A DNA stretch of 64,000 bases from Sulfurovum sp. (GCA_027049035.1 JALTVI010000018.1:155691-219690); one strand, 5' to 3'; shown: positions 35,954-45,031, counted from the first letter of the stretch. The notes: generated by a model from the sequence alone, not told the origin. Numbers and translations: made by a program.

Positions 35954-36163
35954 ATGACTGAGACAATGACCGTATCGGAGAAGAAGCTCGAGAAGCTTGC
36001 AAAACGCATCACCAAAGCCTTTGGCATCTCGAAAGAGGAAGCCTATGAACTGATCTATGAGGAGTGGGAGTTGGTTGAGACACTCTTTGGCGCGCACAAA
36101 AAGGCAAAAGCCGTCTGTGAGCACTTCATCGAAGAGATCAATATGTACTATAGGATTGCATGA
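35954..36163 (+). CDS. Small conserved helical protein upstream of OlsF-like gene
   Basis: 69 residues (MTETMTVSEKKLEKLAKRITKAFGISKEEA..., ending MYYRIA). Helical, charged, no membrane segment. It overlaps the acyltransferase gene by 4 bases (ATGA), implying coupled translation and perhaps interaction. Family not recognised. The upstream open frame 35772-35957 lacks a ribosome site. Confidence 0.65.
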   Translation: MTETMTVSEKKLEKLAKRITKAFGISKEEAYELIYEEWELVETLFGAHKKAKAVCEHFIEEINMYYRIA

Positions 36164-37887
36164 TGCAGCAGTTGAGTGTAGAGAGTTACCTGACACACCA
36201 CTACCCTGTGATCGAGCGTTTCCCCCAGCGTGCCAAGTCTCTGCTCTTCTCTTCTGTCAAGAAGTTTTACCATGAAGGGCAGATCAACGCCTTCCTGGAG
36301 CAGAACCGCCACAAGGGTGCGTTCAGTTTCATCGAAGCGATACTGGAGTATTTCGAGATCGATATTGCCATCAAACAGAACGAACTTGGAAATATCCCCC
36401 CTTACGGTAGAGTCGTTATTGTCGCGAATCATCCACTCGGTGCGCTCGATGCGATGGCGCTGCTTCACCTTATCAAAAGCGTGCGAAAAGATATCCGGAT
36501 TGTTGCCAACGCCTTTCTGGAACAGTTCGATAATCTTGGCGAGATGGTCATCCCCGTGGATAATGTCAGCGGCAAGATGACCAAAGAGACGCTTAAGTCG
36601 ATCAATGCTGCGCTTGAAGCAGAAGAGGCAGTAGTCATTTTCCCGTCAGGAGAAGTGAGCCGTGCCAGACCCGGCGGTGTGAAAGATACCCCGTGGAAGT
36701 CCGGTTTCTACAAGCTGGCAAGGAAGCACTACGCACCCATTCTGCCCATCTATATCGAAGCGAAAAATTCCAAAAGCTTCTATCTGCTCTCGATGATCAA
36801 CCGTTCGCTGGCAACAGCCACGCTGCCGCACGAGATGTTCAAGGCGCATGGAAAAGAGATCGGTTTCCGTATCGGCAATGCCATCCCCTATGAGAGTTAT
36901 ACGGTGGCAGGCCTGCCCCAGAAAGAGGCGGTCAAGCTGCTGCGCCGTCACTTCTACCGTGTGGCGAAAGGAAGACCGAACCTGCTTAAGGTGCAAAAAG
37001 GGATATCGCTAAGCGAAGCGCCCGGCGACATCAAGAGTGAACTCAAACGTGCAGAGCTGCTTGGCAAGACAGCTGACGGCAAAATGATCGTACTGTATGA
37101 AAGCAGTGTGGAGAACTGTGTCATCAAAGAGATCGGCAGGCTGCGTGAAATCAGCTTTCGGCATGTGGGAGAGGGGACCGGAGAAAAGCGTGATATCGAC
37201 GAATACGACTTCTACTACAAGCATCTGATTATCTGGGATGACGAGAATCTGGAGATCGCCGGAGCCTACCGCATCGGCGAGTGCGCCCGCATACTCAAAG
37301 ATTTCGGAGTGGAGGGGCTCTATACCGGTACACTCTTCAAGTTCGACACAACGTTTCATGCCTACTTTGCGCAGGGGCTGGAGCTTGGGCGCAGTTTCGT
37401 ACAGCCCAAATACTGGAATTCAAGGGCACTAGACTACCTGTGGCAGGGACTTGGTGCCTATGTACGGACACGTCCGCAGATCCGTTACCTCTTTGGACCG
37501 GTGAGTTTGAGTGACAGTTTCACACTCCAGGCCAAAGCGCTGCTGATCTACTTCTACTCACTCTATTTCGGCACGAAACAGCGTACCGTACGCCACAGAG
37601 CGCCCTACAAGATGCCTGCGGAGATGAAAGCCTACTGTGAAGAGATCTTCTGCGGGTGTGACTACCGTGCCGACCAGCGGGTCTTGAAAGAGGAGCTGGC
37701 ATATATGGGCTATACCATCCCCACACTCTACAAGCAGTATGCGGAGATGTGCGAGCCTGGCGGGGTGACGTTTATGGATTTCGGGTACGACAAACACTTC
37801 AACTACTGCATCGACGGTTTTATCCTTGTCGATCTGACACAGATGAAAGAGAGTAAGCGGAAACGCTATATCGGAACAGGGTTGTAA
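36160..37887 (+). CDS. OlsF-like bifunctional acyltransferase (ornithine-lipid synthesis, inferred)
   Basis: 575 residues. The N-terminal half is a PlsC/OlsA-like O-acyltransferase: NHPLGALDAMALL with H91 and D97, FPSGEVSRARPGG as the substrate loop and PILPIYIEA. The C-terminal half (from about 290) is a GNAT-like N-acyltransferase of the hemolysin/COG3176 type (VLYESSVENCVIKEIGRLRE, EIAGAYRIGECARIL, LGRSFVQPKYWNS). This order matches the OlsF class, which makes ornithine or related amino-acid lipids that replace phospholipids under phosphate starvation. The location directly before pstS fits. The substrate amino acid cannot be read from sequence. Confidence 0.65.
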   Translation: MMQQLSVESYLTHHYPVIERFPQRAKSLLFSSVKKFYHEGQINAFLEQNRHKGAFSFIEAILEYFEIDIAIKQNELGNIPPYGRVVIVANHPLGALDAMALLHLIKSVRKDIRIVANAFLEQFDNLGEMVIPVDNVSGKMTKETLKSINAALEAEEAVVIFPSGEVSRARPGGVKDTPWKSGFYKLARKHYAPILPIYIEAKNSKSFYLLSMINRSLATATLPHEMFKAHGKEIGFRIGNAIPYESYTVAGLPQKEAVKLLRRHFYRVAKGRPNLLKVQKGISLSEAPGDIKSELKRAELLGKTADGKMIVLYESSVENCVIKEIGRLREISFRHVGEGTGEKRDIDEYDFYYKHLIIWDDENLEIAGAYRIGECARILKDFGVEGLYTGTLFKFDTTFHAYFAQGLELGRSFVQPKYWNSRALDYLWQGLGAYVRTRPQIRYLFGPVSLSDSFTLQAKALLIYFYSLYFGTKQRTVRHRAPYKMPAEMKAYCEEIFCGCDYRADQRVLKEELAYMGYTIPTLYKQYAEMCEPGGVTFMDFGYDKHFNYCIDGFILVDLTQMKESKRKRYIGTGL

Positions 37888-37915
37888 TAGATTTGTTATC
37901 GTTTTGCGTTACACT
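37881..37915 (+). promoter_or_regulatory. Candidate Pho box and promoter of pstS
   Basis: GTTGTAATAGA and TTTGTTATCGT direct repeats, 7 bases, TACACT (37910-37915) as -10. It overlaps the last codons of the acyltransferase gene, 34 bases before pstS. Confidence 0.65.
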
Positions 37916-37949
37916 GCGCAGCGTAAATTACTTTTAAAAAGGAAACACA

Positions 37950-38951
37950 ATGACAATGAAAAAGATTGTAACGGCTGCGGTAGCGGCTTCTCTGGCGCTT
38001 ACACTGGCCAATGCGGACGAGATCAAGGGAAGAGGCGCCTCTTTCCCCGGACCTGTCTACAAGGCATGGACATCGGAGTATTTCAAAGCCACTGGCAAAA
38101 AGGTCAACTATACGCCGACAGGTTCCGGTGACGGGATCAAGTCGATCACAAAGCGTATGGTTGATTTCGGCGGAAGCGACAAGCCGCTCAAGCCAAAGAC
38201 ACTGAAGAAGAAAAAACTCTATATGTTCCCGACTGTCGTCGGCTCTATCGTACTTGCCTACAATCTTGACGGTGTCAAAGACGGAGAGCTGAAGCTCTCA
38301 CGCGCTGCGATTGATGCGATCTTCAGCGGCAAGGCGAAGTTCTGGGACGATGCGGTCATTGCCAAAGAAAATGCAGGACTCAAGCTGCCACATGCACCGA
38401 TCACGACCTGTGTACGTGCGGACAAATCAGGTACAACGTTCAACTTTACCTACTTCCTCAACAAGATCGATCCGGCATTTAAAGTAAGCAAGAAGCCAAA
38501 GTGGCAGGCGGCAAAGGTTGTTGCAGGTAAATCCAACTCCGGTGTCTCTGCGAACATTCAGCAGATCAAAAACTCCATTGGCTACATCGAGTACTCTTAC
38601 AAGATCAAGCTCGGTCTGCCCGCAGCACAGGTAGAGAACAAAGAGGGCAAGTTCATCAATCCAACTGTCAAGTCTTTCCAGGATGCGGCAAAGTATGCGA
38701 CATGGACGCCAGAAAATGACTTCTACGCTGTCATTGGCGACCCTGCAGGTGCAACCTCTTACCCGATTGTCGCGGCTACATTCATTCTGCTTCCTGTAGA
38801 GAAGACAGAGAAGAACAAAGAGGTAACCGCTTTCTTTGACTGGGCCTATACAAATGGTGATAAAGCTGCTGCAGACCTTGGTTATGTGCCGCTTCCGGCT
38901 TCAACCAAAGACGAAATCAGAAAATACTGGACGGCCAAAGGGATCAAATAA
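37950..38951 (+). CDS. pstS: Phosphate ABC transporter periplasmic binding protein
   Basis: 333 residues with signal peptide (TMKKIVTAAVAASLALTLANA). PstS motifs: GRGASFPGPVYKAW, TGSGDGIKSI, DFGGSDKPL, RADKSGTTFNF and GYIEYSY. Binds phosphate in the periplasm for PstCAB. AAAAAGGAAACACA precedes the ATG. Followed by a hairpin and a second Pho-box promoter before pstC, so pstS can be expressed in excess. Confidence 0.95.
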   Translation: MTMKKIVTAAVAASLALTLANADEIKGRGASFPGPVYKAWTSEYFKATGKKVNYTPTGSGDGIKSITKRMVDFGGSDKPLKPKTLKKKKLYMFPTVVGSIVLAYNLDGVKDGELKLSRAAIDAIFSGKAKFWDDAVIAKENAGLKLPHAPITTCVRADKSGTTFNFTYFLNKIDPAFKVSKKPKWQAAKVVAGKSNSGVSANIQQIKNSIGYIEYSYKIKLGLPAAQVENKEGKFINPTVKSFQDAAKYATWTPENDFYAVIGDPAGATSYPIVAATFILLPVEKTEKNKEVTAFFDWAYTNGDKAAADLGYVPLPASTKDEIRKYWTAKGIK

Positions 38952-38970
38952 ACCCTTTGCCGTACCTCTA

Positions 38971-38986
38971 CGGGGCGACAGCCCCG
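38971..38986 (+). terminator. Hairpin between pstS and pstC
   Basis: CGGGGC, loop GACA, GCCCCG, followed by CCTCTTCCTTTCTC. Likely partial terminator or mRNA 3'-end stabiliser for pstS. Confidence 0.6.
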
Positions 38987-39021
38987 CCTCTTCCTTTCTC
39001 TCATTACCTGCCTCGTAATAT

Positions 39022-39056
39022 TTTGTAATAGGTTTGTAATCGCTTTGTTGTACAAT
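39022..39056 (+). promoter_or_regulatory. Candidate Pho box and promoter of pstCAB-phoU
   Basis: TTTGTAATAGG and TTTGTAATCGC, the best conserved pair, then 7 bases and TACAAT (39051-39056). pstC starts 30 bases downstream. Confidence 0.7.
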
Positions 39057-39085
39057 CCGCGAACGAATCGACAGAAAGGTACTGT

Positions 39086-39943
39086 ATGGGTGGAAAACTC
39101 TTTCGCAACTTCTCTTTTTTCTCCGCGACACTTTCGTTTTTCCTGCTTGTGGGAATCTTTGCGGTGCTGTTTCATTATGCACAGGATGCCATTCACACCT
39201 TCGGCATCGACTTCCTCTGGACAGATACCTGGGAAGCGGACGAAGATGACGAAGGGGGCGTGTTCGGCGGGCTTATTCCGATCGTGGGAACGCTGCTTAG
39301 CACCATTATTGCGATGGTTATCGCAACACCGATGGCGATGGGGATCGCTATTTTTTTAACTGAAATAGCTTCGGAAAAAGTAGCCAAGCCGGTTTCTATC
39401 GCCATTGAACTGCTTGCTGCCATTCCCAGTATCATCTACGGTATGTGGGGGCTCTTCTACTTTGCGCCGATTGTACAGAAAACGGTTGGTGGAGACGGTG
39501 TGGGGCTGCTGACAGCCGGAATGGTGCTGGCGATCATGATCATCCCTTTTATGGCGTCTATCACGCGTGATTCGATGAACACCACCCCCGCAGTGCTCAA
39601 GGAGTCAGCCTATGCGATGGGTGCAACGAAGTTCGAAGTGATCAAGGATGTCATTATGCCCTACGCCAAGGGCGGGATCATCGGATCGATCATTCTGGCG
39701 CTGGGACGTGCGCTGGGTGAGACGATGGCGGTTGCTTTCCTGATAGGTTCAGTGATGGAGCTTCCCAAGAAGATCACCGATCCGACCACCTCCATTCCCG
39801 TACTGCTGGCCAACAACTTCGCCGAAGCGCAGGATCTGGAGCTTAGCAGTATGTACTATCTGGCGCTGATACTCTTTGTGGTCAGCTTCATCATCATCTC
39901 AACGGCGAAGTTCTACTTCTTCGGCAGAAAGGCAAAAGTATGA
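39086..39943 (+). CDS. pstC: Phosphate ABC transporter permease PstC
   Basis: 285 residues, six predicted helices. Inner-membrane permease half with the ABC-contact (EAA-like) loop KESAYAMGATKFEVIKDVIMP and the following ALGRALGETMAVAF. Overlaps pstA by 4 bases (ATGA). Confidence 0.95.
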   Translation: MGGKLFRNFSFFSATLSFFLLVGIFAVLFHYAQDAIHTFGIDFLWTDTWEADEDDEGGVFGGLIPIVGTLLSTIIAMVIATPMAMGIAIFLTEIASEKVAKPVSIAIELLAAIPSIIYGMWGLFYFAPIVQKTVGGDGVGLLTAGMVLAIMIIPFMASITRDSMNTTPAVLKESAYAMGATKFEVIKDVIMPYAKGGIIGSIILALGRALGETMAVAFLIGSVMELPKKITDPTTSIPVLLANNFAEAQDLELSSMYYLALILFVVSFIIISTAKFYFFGRKAKV

Positions 39944-40749
39944 ACCGTCTGATACTCAACAAGATCATTCTGACACTCTCTACGCTGGCGGCAGTCGTAG
40001 GGGTGGGCTTCCTCTTCTGGATTCTCATCACGCTCAGCTACAAGGGGATCATGGCGATCCACTGGACCACCTTTACGCACGACCTGGTAGACGGCGGTAT
40101 CCGCAACCTGCTGGTAGGGCAGTTCATGATGGCCATTCTTGCCAGTGCCATTGCCGTACCGGTGGGAATGATGGCGGGAATCTACCTGAGAGAGTATGGT
40201 CACGGCAGCAGGCTGGCGGCTATCATCAGAAACCTCAGCGATGTGATGATGTCGGCTCCCTCCATCGTCATCGGTGTCTTCGTCTTTGCGATTCTGGTCG
40301 ACCCTTTTGGCGGCTACAACGGCTTTGCCGGAACGGCGGCGCTGGCGATTATGATGATCCCCATCATCATCTCGACAACGGACAATATGCTTGGGCTCGT
40401 ACCCCAGGAGCTGCGTGAAGCGGGTATCGCCCTTGGGGGAAGCAAGCACCGAATCATCCTGCAGGTGGTCATCAAGGCGGCCAAAGTGGGCATTATGACT
40501 GGTGTACTGCTCTCCTTTGCGCGTATCATCGGCGAGACGGCACCGCTGCTCTTTACTTCGGCAAACAACCAGTTCTTTACGATGGATATGACAGGACAGT
40601 TCCCATCATTGACGGTAAGTATCTACAACCTGGCAACCTACCCTGATGCGCCAAGCCGCGACCTGGCGTGGGCCGCATCGTTCATTTTGACCGTGATCGT
40701 ACTGATCATCAACCTCTTTGGACGCTTTGTCGTACGAAACAAAAAATAA
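39940..40749 (+). CDS. pstA: Phosphate ABC transporter permease PstA
   Basis: 269 residues, six helices; periplasmic [23 protein letters not shown]-like [19 protein letters not shown] and [13 protein letters not shown], matching PstA. Translationally coupled to pstC. Confidence 0.95.
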   Translation: MNRLILNKIILTLSTLAAVVGVGFLFWILITLSYKGIMAIHWTTFTHDLVDGGIRNLLVGQFMMAILASAIAVPVGMMAGIYLREYGHGSRLAAIIRNLSDVMMSAPSIVIGVFVFAILVDPFGGYNGFAGTAALAIMMIPIIISTTDNMLGLVPQELREAGIALGGSKHRIILQVVIKAAKVGIMTGVLLSFARIIGETAPLLFTSANNQFFTMDMTGQFPSLTVSIYNLATYPDAPSRDLAWAASFILTVIVLIINLFGRFVVRNKK

Positions 40750-40759
40750 GGAAAGACAG

Positions 40760-41545
40760 ATGGAAAATGTAGTGATGGAAGTCAAGGACTTCTCTTTTAT
40801 TTACCCCGGTGCACAGAAGCCTTCGCTCAAGAAGATCACCCTCCCGGTCGAAGAGAACAAGATCACGGCGATGATCGGCCCCAGCGGCTGCGGAAAGTCG
40901 ACACTGCTGCGTTCGATGAACCGTATTCACGATCTCTATCCGGGCAACACCTACGAGGGAGAGATCAACCTCTACCACCGTGACGGCACCAAAGAGAACA
41001 TTCTCAAACTCAAAAAGGAGAACGACTTCATCCGCCTGCGCCAGGAGGTGGGGATGATTTTCCAGAAGCCTACCCCTTTTCCTATGAGTATCTTCGACAA
41101 CGTCGCCTATGGGCTGCGTCTTGCAGGCATCAGAAACAAGAGCGAGCTGCAGGACAGGGTCGAAGCGGCACTCAAAGGCGCTGCGATTTGGAAAGAGACC
41201 AAAGACCGCTTGAACGAGAGCGCACTGGGGATGTCGGGCGGACAGCAGCAGCGTCTCTGTATCGCCCGTGCGGTAGCACTCAAACCGCGTGTACTGCTTT
41301 TTGACGAGCCGACCTCCGCGCTTGATCCCATCTCCACAGGTGCGATCGAGGAGCTGATAAGCGAACTCAAATCGGAAGTCTCCGTGGTGATCGTCACACA
41401 CAATATGCAGCAGGCAAGCCGTCTGAGCGACTATACGGCATTTATGTATCTTGGCGAGCTGATCGAGTATGACAAGACGGAGACGATTTTCCTCAACCCC
41501 TCCAAGAAGCTGACAGAGGATTACATTACCGGAAGATTCGGATAA
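40760..41545 (+). CDS. pstB: Phosphate ABC transporter ATPase PstB
   Basis: 261 residues from ATG 40760 (AAGGAAAG upstream; the frame opens at 40718 inside pstA). Walker [14 protein letters not shown]-loop [18 protein letters not shown], signature [14 protein letters not shown], Walker [14 protein letters not shown] and H-loop VTHNMQQA. Energises phosphate import. Confidence 0.97.
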   Translation: MENVVMEVKDFSFIYPGAQKPSLKKITLPVEENKITAMIGPSGCGKSTLLRSMNRIHDLYPGNTYEGEINLYHRDGTKENILKLKKENDFIRLRQEVGMIFQKPTPFPMSIFDNVAYGLRLAGIRNKSELQDRVEAALKGAAIWKETKDRLNESALGMSGGQQQRLCIARAVALKPRVLLFDEPTSALDPISTGAIEELISELKSEVSVVIVTHNMQQASRLSDYTAFMYLGELIEYDKTETIFLNPSKKLTEDYITGRFG

Positions 41546-41566
41546 CACAACAAGGAAGGATGAACG

Positions 41567-42232
41567 ATGCTGACACAATATGAACAGGCAAGACACGCTG
41601 TGCGTGCCGAGGTGCTGGAGACTATAGAAGTACTGGCAAAGACGAACAAAGAGGGCTACGAAGCGCTCACTGAGGGCGATACGGCACGCGTTGAAGAGGT
41701 GCGAAAAAACCTCAAGTGTGTGACAAGCTGTACCGAAAAGATCGACAACGATATTGTTCTCATTTTCGCACGCTATACACCGGAGGCAAGAGACCTGCGT
41801 GAAATGGTCTCCTACCTTAAGATTACCTCTGCGCTCAACCGTATTCGCACCAATATCAACAACTATCTGAAAAATATGCAGGGGATGATGGCCGAAGAGG
41901 ATGTGAACATCATTCAGTTCATCAAAGAGTCGCTGAGCATCAACCGCTGTACGGTCAACGCCTTTGACAAGACCATCGAGATGCTGAAAACCTTCGATGA
42001 CAACGACAAGATCAAGCAGCTTGCCATCGAGATCGATGTGGAGTATGCCAAAACCGACGATATCTACGCACTGCTTGAAAAAAGCGTGCTGCAGAAGATG
42101 GGTGAGGCGGACGGAAAGGCAGAAGAGTACTTCAACCTCCTCAAGTATATCCGCAAGAACCTCAAGATCATCGACCGCCTCGACAGTATCGCGCAGCGTG
42201 TCATCTTCGCGCGAATGGGCGGAAAACTCTAA
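41567..42232 (+). CDS. phoU: PhoU-domain protein
   Basis: 221 residues, all helical, with two PhoU-like three-helix units (VRKNLKCVTSCTEKIDNDIV, RDLREMVSYLKITSALNRI; EYFNLLKYIRKNLKIIDRL, RVIFARMG). Negative regulator linking the Pst transporter to the Pho response. The E/DxxxD metal motif region is present in each unit. Last gene of the pst operon; no phoR kinase follows. Confidence 0.9.
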   Translation: MLTQYEQARHAVRAEVLETIEVLAKTNKEGYEALTEGDTARVEEVRKNLKCVTSCTEKIDNDIVLIFARYTPEARDLREMVSYLKITSALNRIRTNINNYLKNMQGMMAEEDVNIIQFIKESLSINRCTVNAFDKTIEMLKTFDDNDKIKQLAIEIDVEYAKTDDIYALLEKSVLQKMGEADGKAEEYFNLLKYIRKNLKIIDRLDSIAQRVIFARMGGKL

Positions 42233-42262
42233 AAGAATAAGCTTCTCTGCAAGTGTGTGCAA

Positions 42263-42375
42263 GGTTTCACTCGATGGCTCTGGCAGGTGCAAACGGCAAA
42301 GCCGCTCTGCGGGTTGAGTGCACCTTTGTCGCTATCGAGTGAAACCAGTATAGTCATAGAAAGTAATACTTTCTA
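42263..42375. promoter_or_regulatory. Large nested hairpin downstream of phoU
   Basis: GGTTTCACTCGAT (42263-42275) pairs perfectly with ATCGAGTGAAACC (42334-42346). Inside, AGGTGCA (42285-42291) pairs with TGCACCT (42319-42325), enclosing a CGGC-AAA-GCCG hairpin. A second hairpin TAGAAAGT/ACTTTCTA spans 42357-42375. No T-run typical of a terminator follows. It may be a structured RNA, a transcript end, or a regulatory leader of the phosphatase gene. Confidence 0.6.
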
Positions 42376-42443
42376 GCTATGAAGACTCAGGGCTGAGTTG
42401 CAACCTGAAATCGGGTATACTTTCGTAAAAACGGAGTTGCCCG

Positions 42444-44333
42444 ATGCGCAGACTGCAATGGTTCGCCTTTTTTCTCATCTCTCTGGTCGTTATCTACAAA
42501 ATTATCACGCTTGAACCCTCCAATGTGCACCTTGTCGGAAGCAAAGCAACCGGCATTGCGTTTGAGAGTGTACCCCTTTCCAAAAACGATATTGACAAGA
42601 CAACACTGCGTGTCACCTCCGGTGTTACCCTCCGTTTCGATGACAACCGCAGTGAAAACTATCCACTCTTCTACCGGTTGCTTGTAAAGACAGGCGAGAA
42701 GATAGGCGAGGGGGTCTTTGGAGAGATTGTCGATGTGAATGGAAAAGCGATGACAGGGTTAGATGGCAAGCCCCGCATCTCCGTACAGCCTGACGGTTCG
42801 TCACTGCTGAAAGCGGGCAGAGAGTGGCGGCTGCTGACCCATATGGAGGAGGCACCGGGCATGGTGTACGATACGACGCTGGAGCTGACAGAGCAGAAGC
42901 GGCTGCAGGCAGTAAAGACCAAACCGGTCGATATGCACAGTGTCGGCGGTACCATCATCGACTGTGCCGCCTCCAAGACCGACTACGGTACACACCTTGG
43001 CGGCGAAGAGGACTACTCGATGAACAGCCGCTATGCAGACGCGGCATCCCCTTTTTATGTCAACTGCCTGCTTGACGGCAGTTTCAAGGATGACAAAGGA
43101 AGGTTCAACTACTTCTGTGCCTATGTAGAGAATATGGCTGTATGGCTTGGTGACAAAAGTGTTGACAAAACAAAGGGCTACAACGGTGACACATTTACGC
43201 CCTACAACTACGGGCACATCATCGAGATCCAGCCCAAATCCCTGGGCAGGGCAGAGGTTGTCAAGCACTTCGTTCTGGGGCGCTACACACCCGAACTGGC
43301 AGTGATGATGCCAGACCATAAAACGCTTTATATGAGTGATGACGGCAACTTCAAGGGGGTTTACAAATTCGTGCTTGACAAGCCGGTGACAAGCTTTACA
43401 CCCGTGTGGGAAGGCACACTCTATGCGGCGAAACTGGCGCAGAAAAGTGCCCAAAACGGTGGAAGCTTTACGGTGCAGTGGCGGGAGCTTGGGCATGCCA
43501 AAGACAGTGAGATTGCCGCTATGGTCAAGCAGAAAATGACCCTGAGTGATATGTTCGACATTACGAAGCCAGATGCAAATTACCGGTGTCCGGAGGGTTA
43601 CCGAAAAATCATTGAAGATGACGCCACGGAGTGCCTGCGACTTAAACCGAATATGCACAAGGCAGCCGCCTTTCTTGAAACACGCAAATATGCAGCCTAC
43701 CTCGGGGCGACGATGGAGTTTCGAAAAGGGGAGGGAATTGCGTTCGATCCTGCCAGCCGTACGCTCTTTCTCTCCCTCTCCTCCATCGACAAGAGTATGA
43801 CCGATGACTATGAGGGGATGGAGACAGGCAACGACATCCGTCTGGAGGAGAACTTCTGCGGCGGGGTTTACGCCTTTGCGCTGGATGGCAACTACAGTGC
43901 CGTTTCGATGGAGGCACTGCTTACAGGCAAACCTCTGGATGATGAGAGCCCCCATGCGGCACACTACCGGTGTGACCCTGAAACCATCGCCAATCCGGAT
44001 AACATTCTCTACCTGGGAGGTGGCATACTCATCATCGGAGAAGATGGCCCGAACCACCTTAACAATATGCTCTGGGCATATCATTTGAAAAGTAAAAAGC
44101 TGATGCGTATCGCATCACTGCCCATAGGAGCGGAGGTGACAGGACTGGACAAAGCAGTCGTCGCAGGCGAAGGGGCACTGCTCTTCAATGTGCAGCACCC
44201 CTTTACGGATGTGCCAAAAAATGTGGATGAGGAGACACCTGATGAACTGCTCATCCACAATGCAACAGCCGAGCAGAAACGGGCGCAGGTTGGCTACATC
44301 GGCGGATTGCCTGTGGGTCTGCTGAGAAATTAG
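42444..44333 (+). CDS. PhoX-family (DUF839) phosphatase-like protein
   Basis: 629 residues with an N-terminal signal anchor (LQWFAFFLISLVVIYKII). PhoX hallmarks: CAASKTDYGTHLGGEED, MSDDGNFKGVYKF, GIAFDPASRTLFLSLS and NPDNILYLGGGILIIGEDG. PhoX enzymes are periplasmic Ca/Fe-dependent alkaline phosphatases that release phosphate from esters. The neighbourhood of pst and PhoB-like genes fits. No candidate Pho box is seen directly upstream; expression may come from elsewhere. Metal ligands were not checked one by one. Confidence 0.82.
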   Translation: MRRLQWFAFFLISLVVIYKIITLEPSNVHLVGSKATGIAFESVPLSKNDIDKTTLRVTSGVTLRFDDNRSENYPLFYRLLVKTGEKIGEGVFGEIVDVNGKAMTGLDGKPRISVQPDGSSLLKAGREWRLLTHMEEAPGMVYDTTLELTEQKRLQAVKTKPVDMHSVGGTIIDCAASKTDYGTHLGGEEDYSMNSRYADAASPFYVNCLLDGSFKDDKGRFNYFCAYVENMAVWLGDKSVDKTKGYNGDTFTPYNYGHIIEIQPKSLGRAEVVKHFVLGRYTPELAVMMPDHKTLYMSDDGNFKGVYKFVLDKPVTSFTPVWEGTLYAAKLAQKSAQNGGSFTVQWRELGHAKDSEIAAMVKQKMTLSDMFDITKPDANYRCPEGYRKIIEDDATECLRLKPNMHKAAAFLETRKYAAYLGATMEFRKGEGIAFDPASRTLFLSLSSIDKSMTDDYEGMETGNDIRLEENFCGGVYAFALDGNYSAVSMEALLTGKPLDDESPHAAHYRCDPETIANPDNILYLGGGILIIGEDGPNHLNNMLWAYHLKSKKLMRIASLPIGAEVTGLDKAVVAGEGALLFNVQHPFTDVPKNVDEETPDELLIHNATAEQKRAQVGYIGGLPVGLLRN

Positions 44334-44334
44334 G

Positions 44335-44340
44335 TATAAT
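44335..44340 (+). promoter_or_regulatory. -10 box of response regulator 2
   Basis: TATAAT overlapping the end of the phosphatase gene; the ATG follows after only 7 bases, predicting a leaderless message. No 11-bp repeats here, unlike regulator 1. Confidence 0.5.
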
Positions 44341-44347
44341 TGTCGCT

Positions 44348-45031
44348 ATGGAAAGAACACTTGAGATCGTTGTCATCGAAGATGAAGAGGACATTCTGGA
44401 GCTGGTGGAGTACCATCTTCAAAAAGAGGGGTACCACGTTACGGGCTTCCTCTCGACCGAACATGTCGAACAGTTCCTCGAAGAGGAGACCCCAGCTTTG
44501 ATGATCGTCGACAGAAACCTGCCGGGGATGGAGGGGAGCGCGTTTGTTTCTTACCTGCGTGAGATCGGGTATGATATTCCGGTCATCTTCCTTACCGCCA
44601 AGGACCAAGAGCAAGACCTCGAAGACGGCTTCGAAGCGGGCGGGGATGACTATATGACCAAGCCATTCAGCCCCAAAGAGCTGCTGCTTCGCGTCAAGGC
44701 GCTGCTGAAGCGTTCGGGTGCGCTGCAAAGCCGCCCCAAACTCAAGTATAAGACACTGACGCTGGACATCACCGCCAAAACGCTCCACACCGAAGAGGCA
44801 GAACTGCCCCTGACCAACCTGGAGTTCAACCTGCTCCACACCTTTATGCAGCACATCGACAAACCGCTTACGCGTGACTTTCTGCGTGATGAGGTGTGGG
44901 GTGCGGAGGGTGAGGGTGTCAACGACAATGCCGTCAATGTCGCCATCAACCGCCTCAAGAACAAGATAGACCCCCAAAACCGCCACAACTACTTTCACCC
45001 TGTCTGGGGTGTGGGGTACAAATTTGCCTGA
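44348..45031 (+). CDS. PhoB-like response regulator 2 (OmpR family)
   Basis: 227 residues, aligned end to end with regulator 1 (e.g. both have ILxLVEYHLQK, GFLSTExVEQFLEEE, LMIVDRNLPG, GGDDYMTKPFS, VWGxGYK). Receiver plus winged-helix domain. No kinase gene is next to it. The paralogues flank the phosphate genes, so one may be PhoB/PhoP-like and the other a diverged copy. Confidence 0.9.
   Translation: MERTLEIVVIEDEEDILELVEYHLQKEGYHVTGFLSTEHVEQFLEEETPALMIVDRNLPGMEGSAFVSYLREIGYDIPVIFLTAKDQEQDLEDGFEAGGDDYMTKPFSPKELLLRVKALLKRSGALQSRPKLKYKTLTLDITAKTLHTEEAELPLTNLEFNLLHTFMQHIDKPLTRDFLRDEVWGAEGEGVNDNAVNVAINRLKNKIDPQNRHNYFHPVWGVGYKFA

Noticed and set aside
35772..35957. 61-residue frame before the small helical protein
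   Set aside because: No ribosome site and no family features; overlaps the start of the accepted gene.
40709..42292. 527-residue minus-strand frame opposite pstB-phoU
   Set aside because: Long antisense shadow caused by codon bias of the real genes.
42801..44084. 427-residue minus-strand frame opposite the PhoX-like gene
   Set aside because: Shadow; the plus strand has family motifs.
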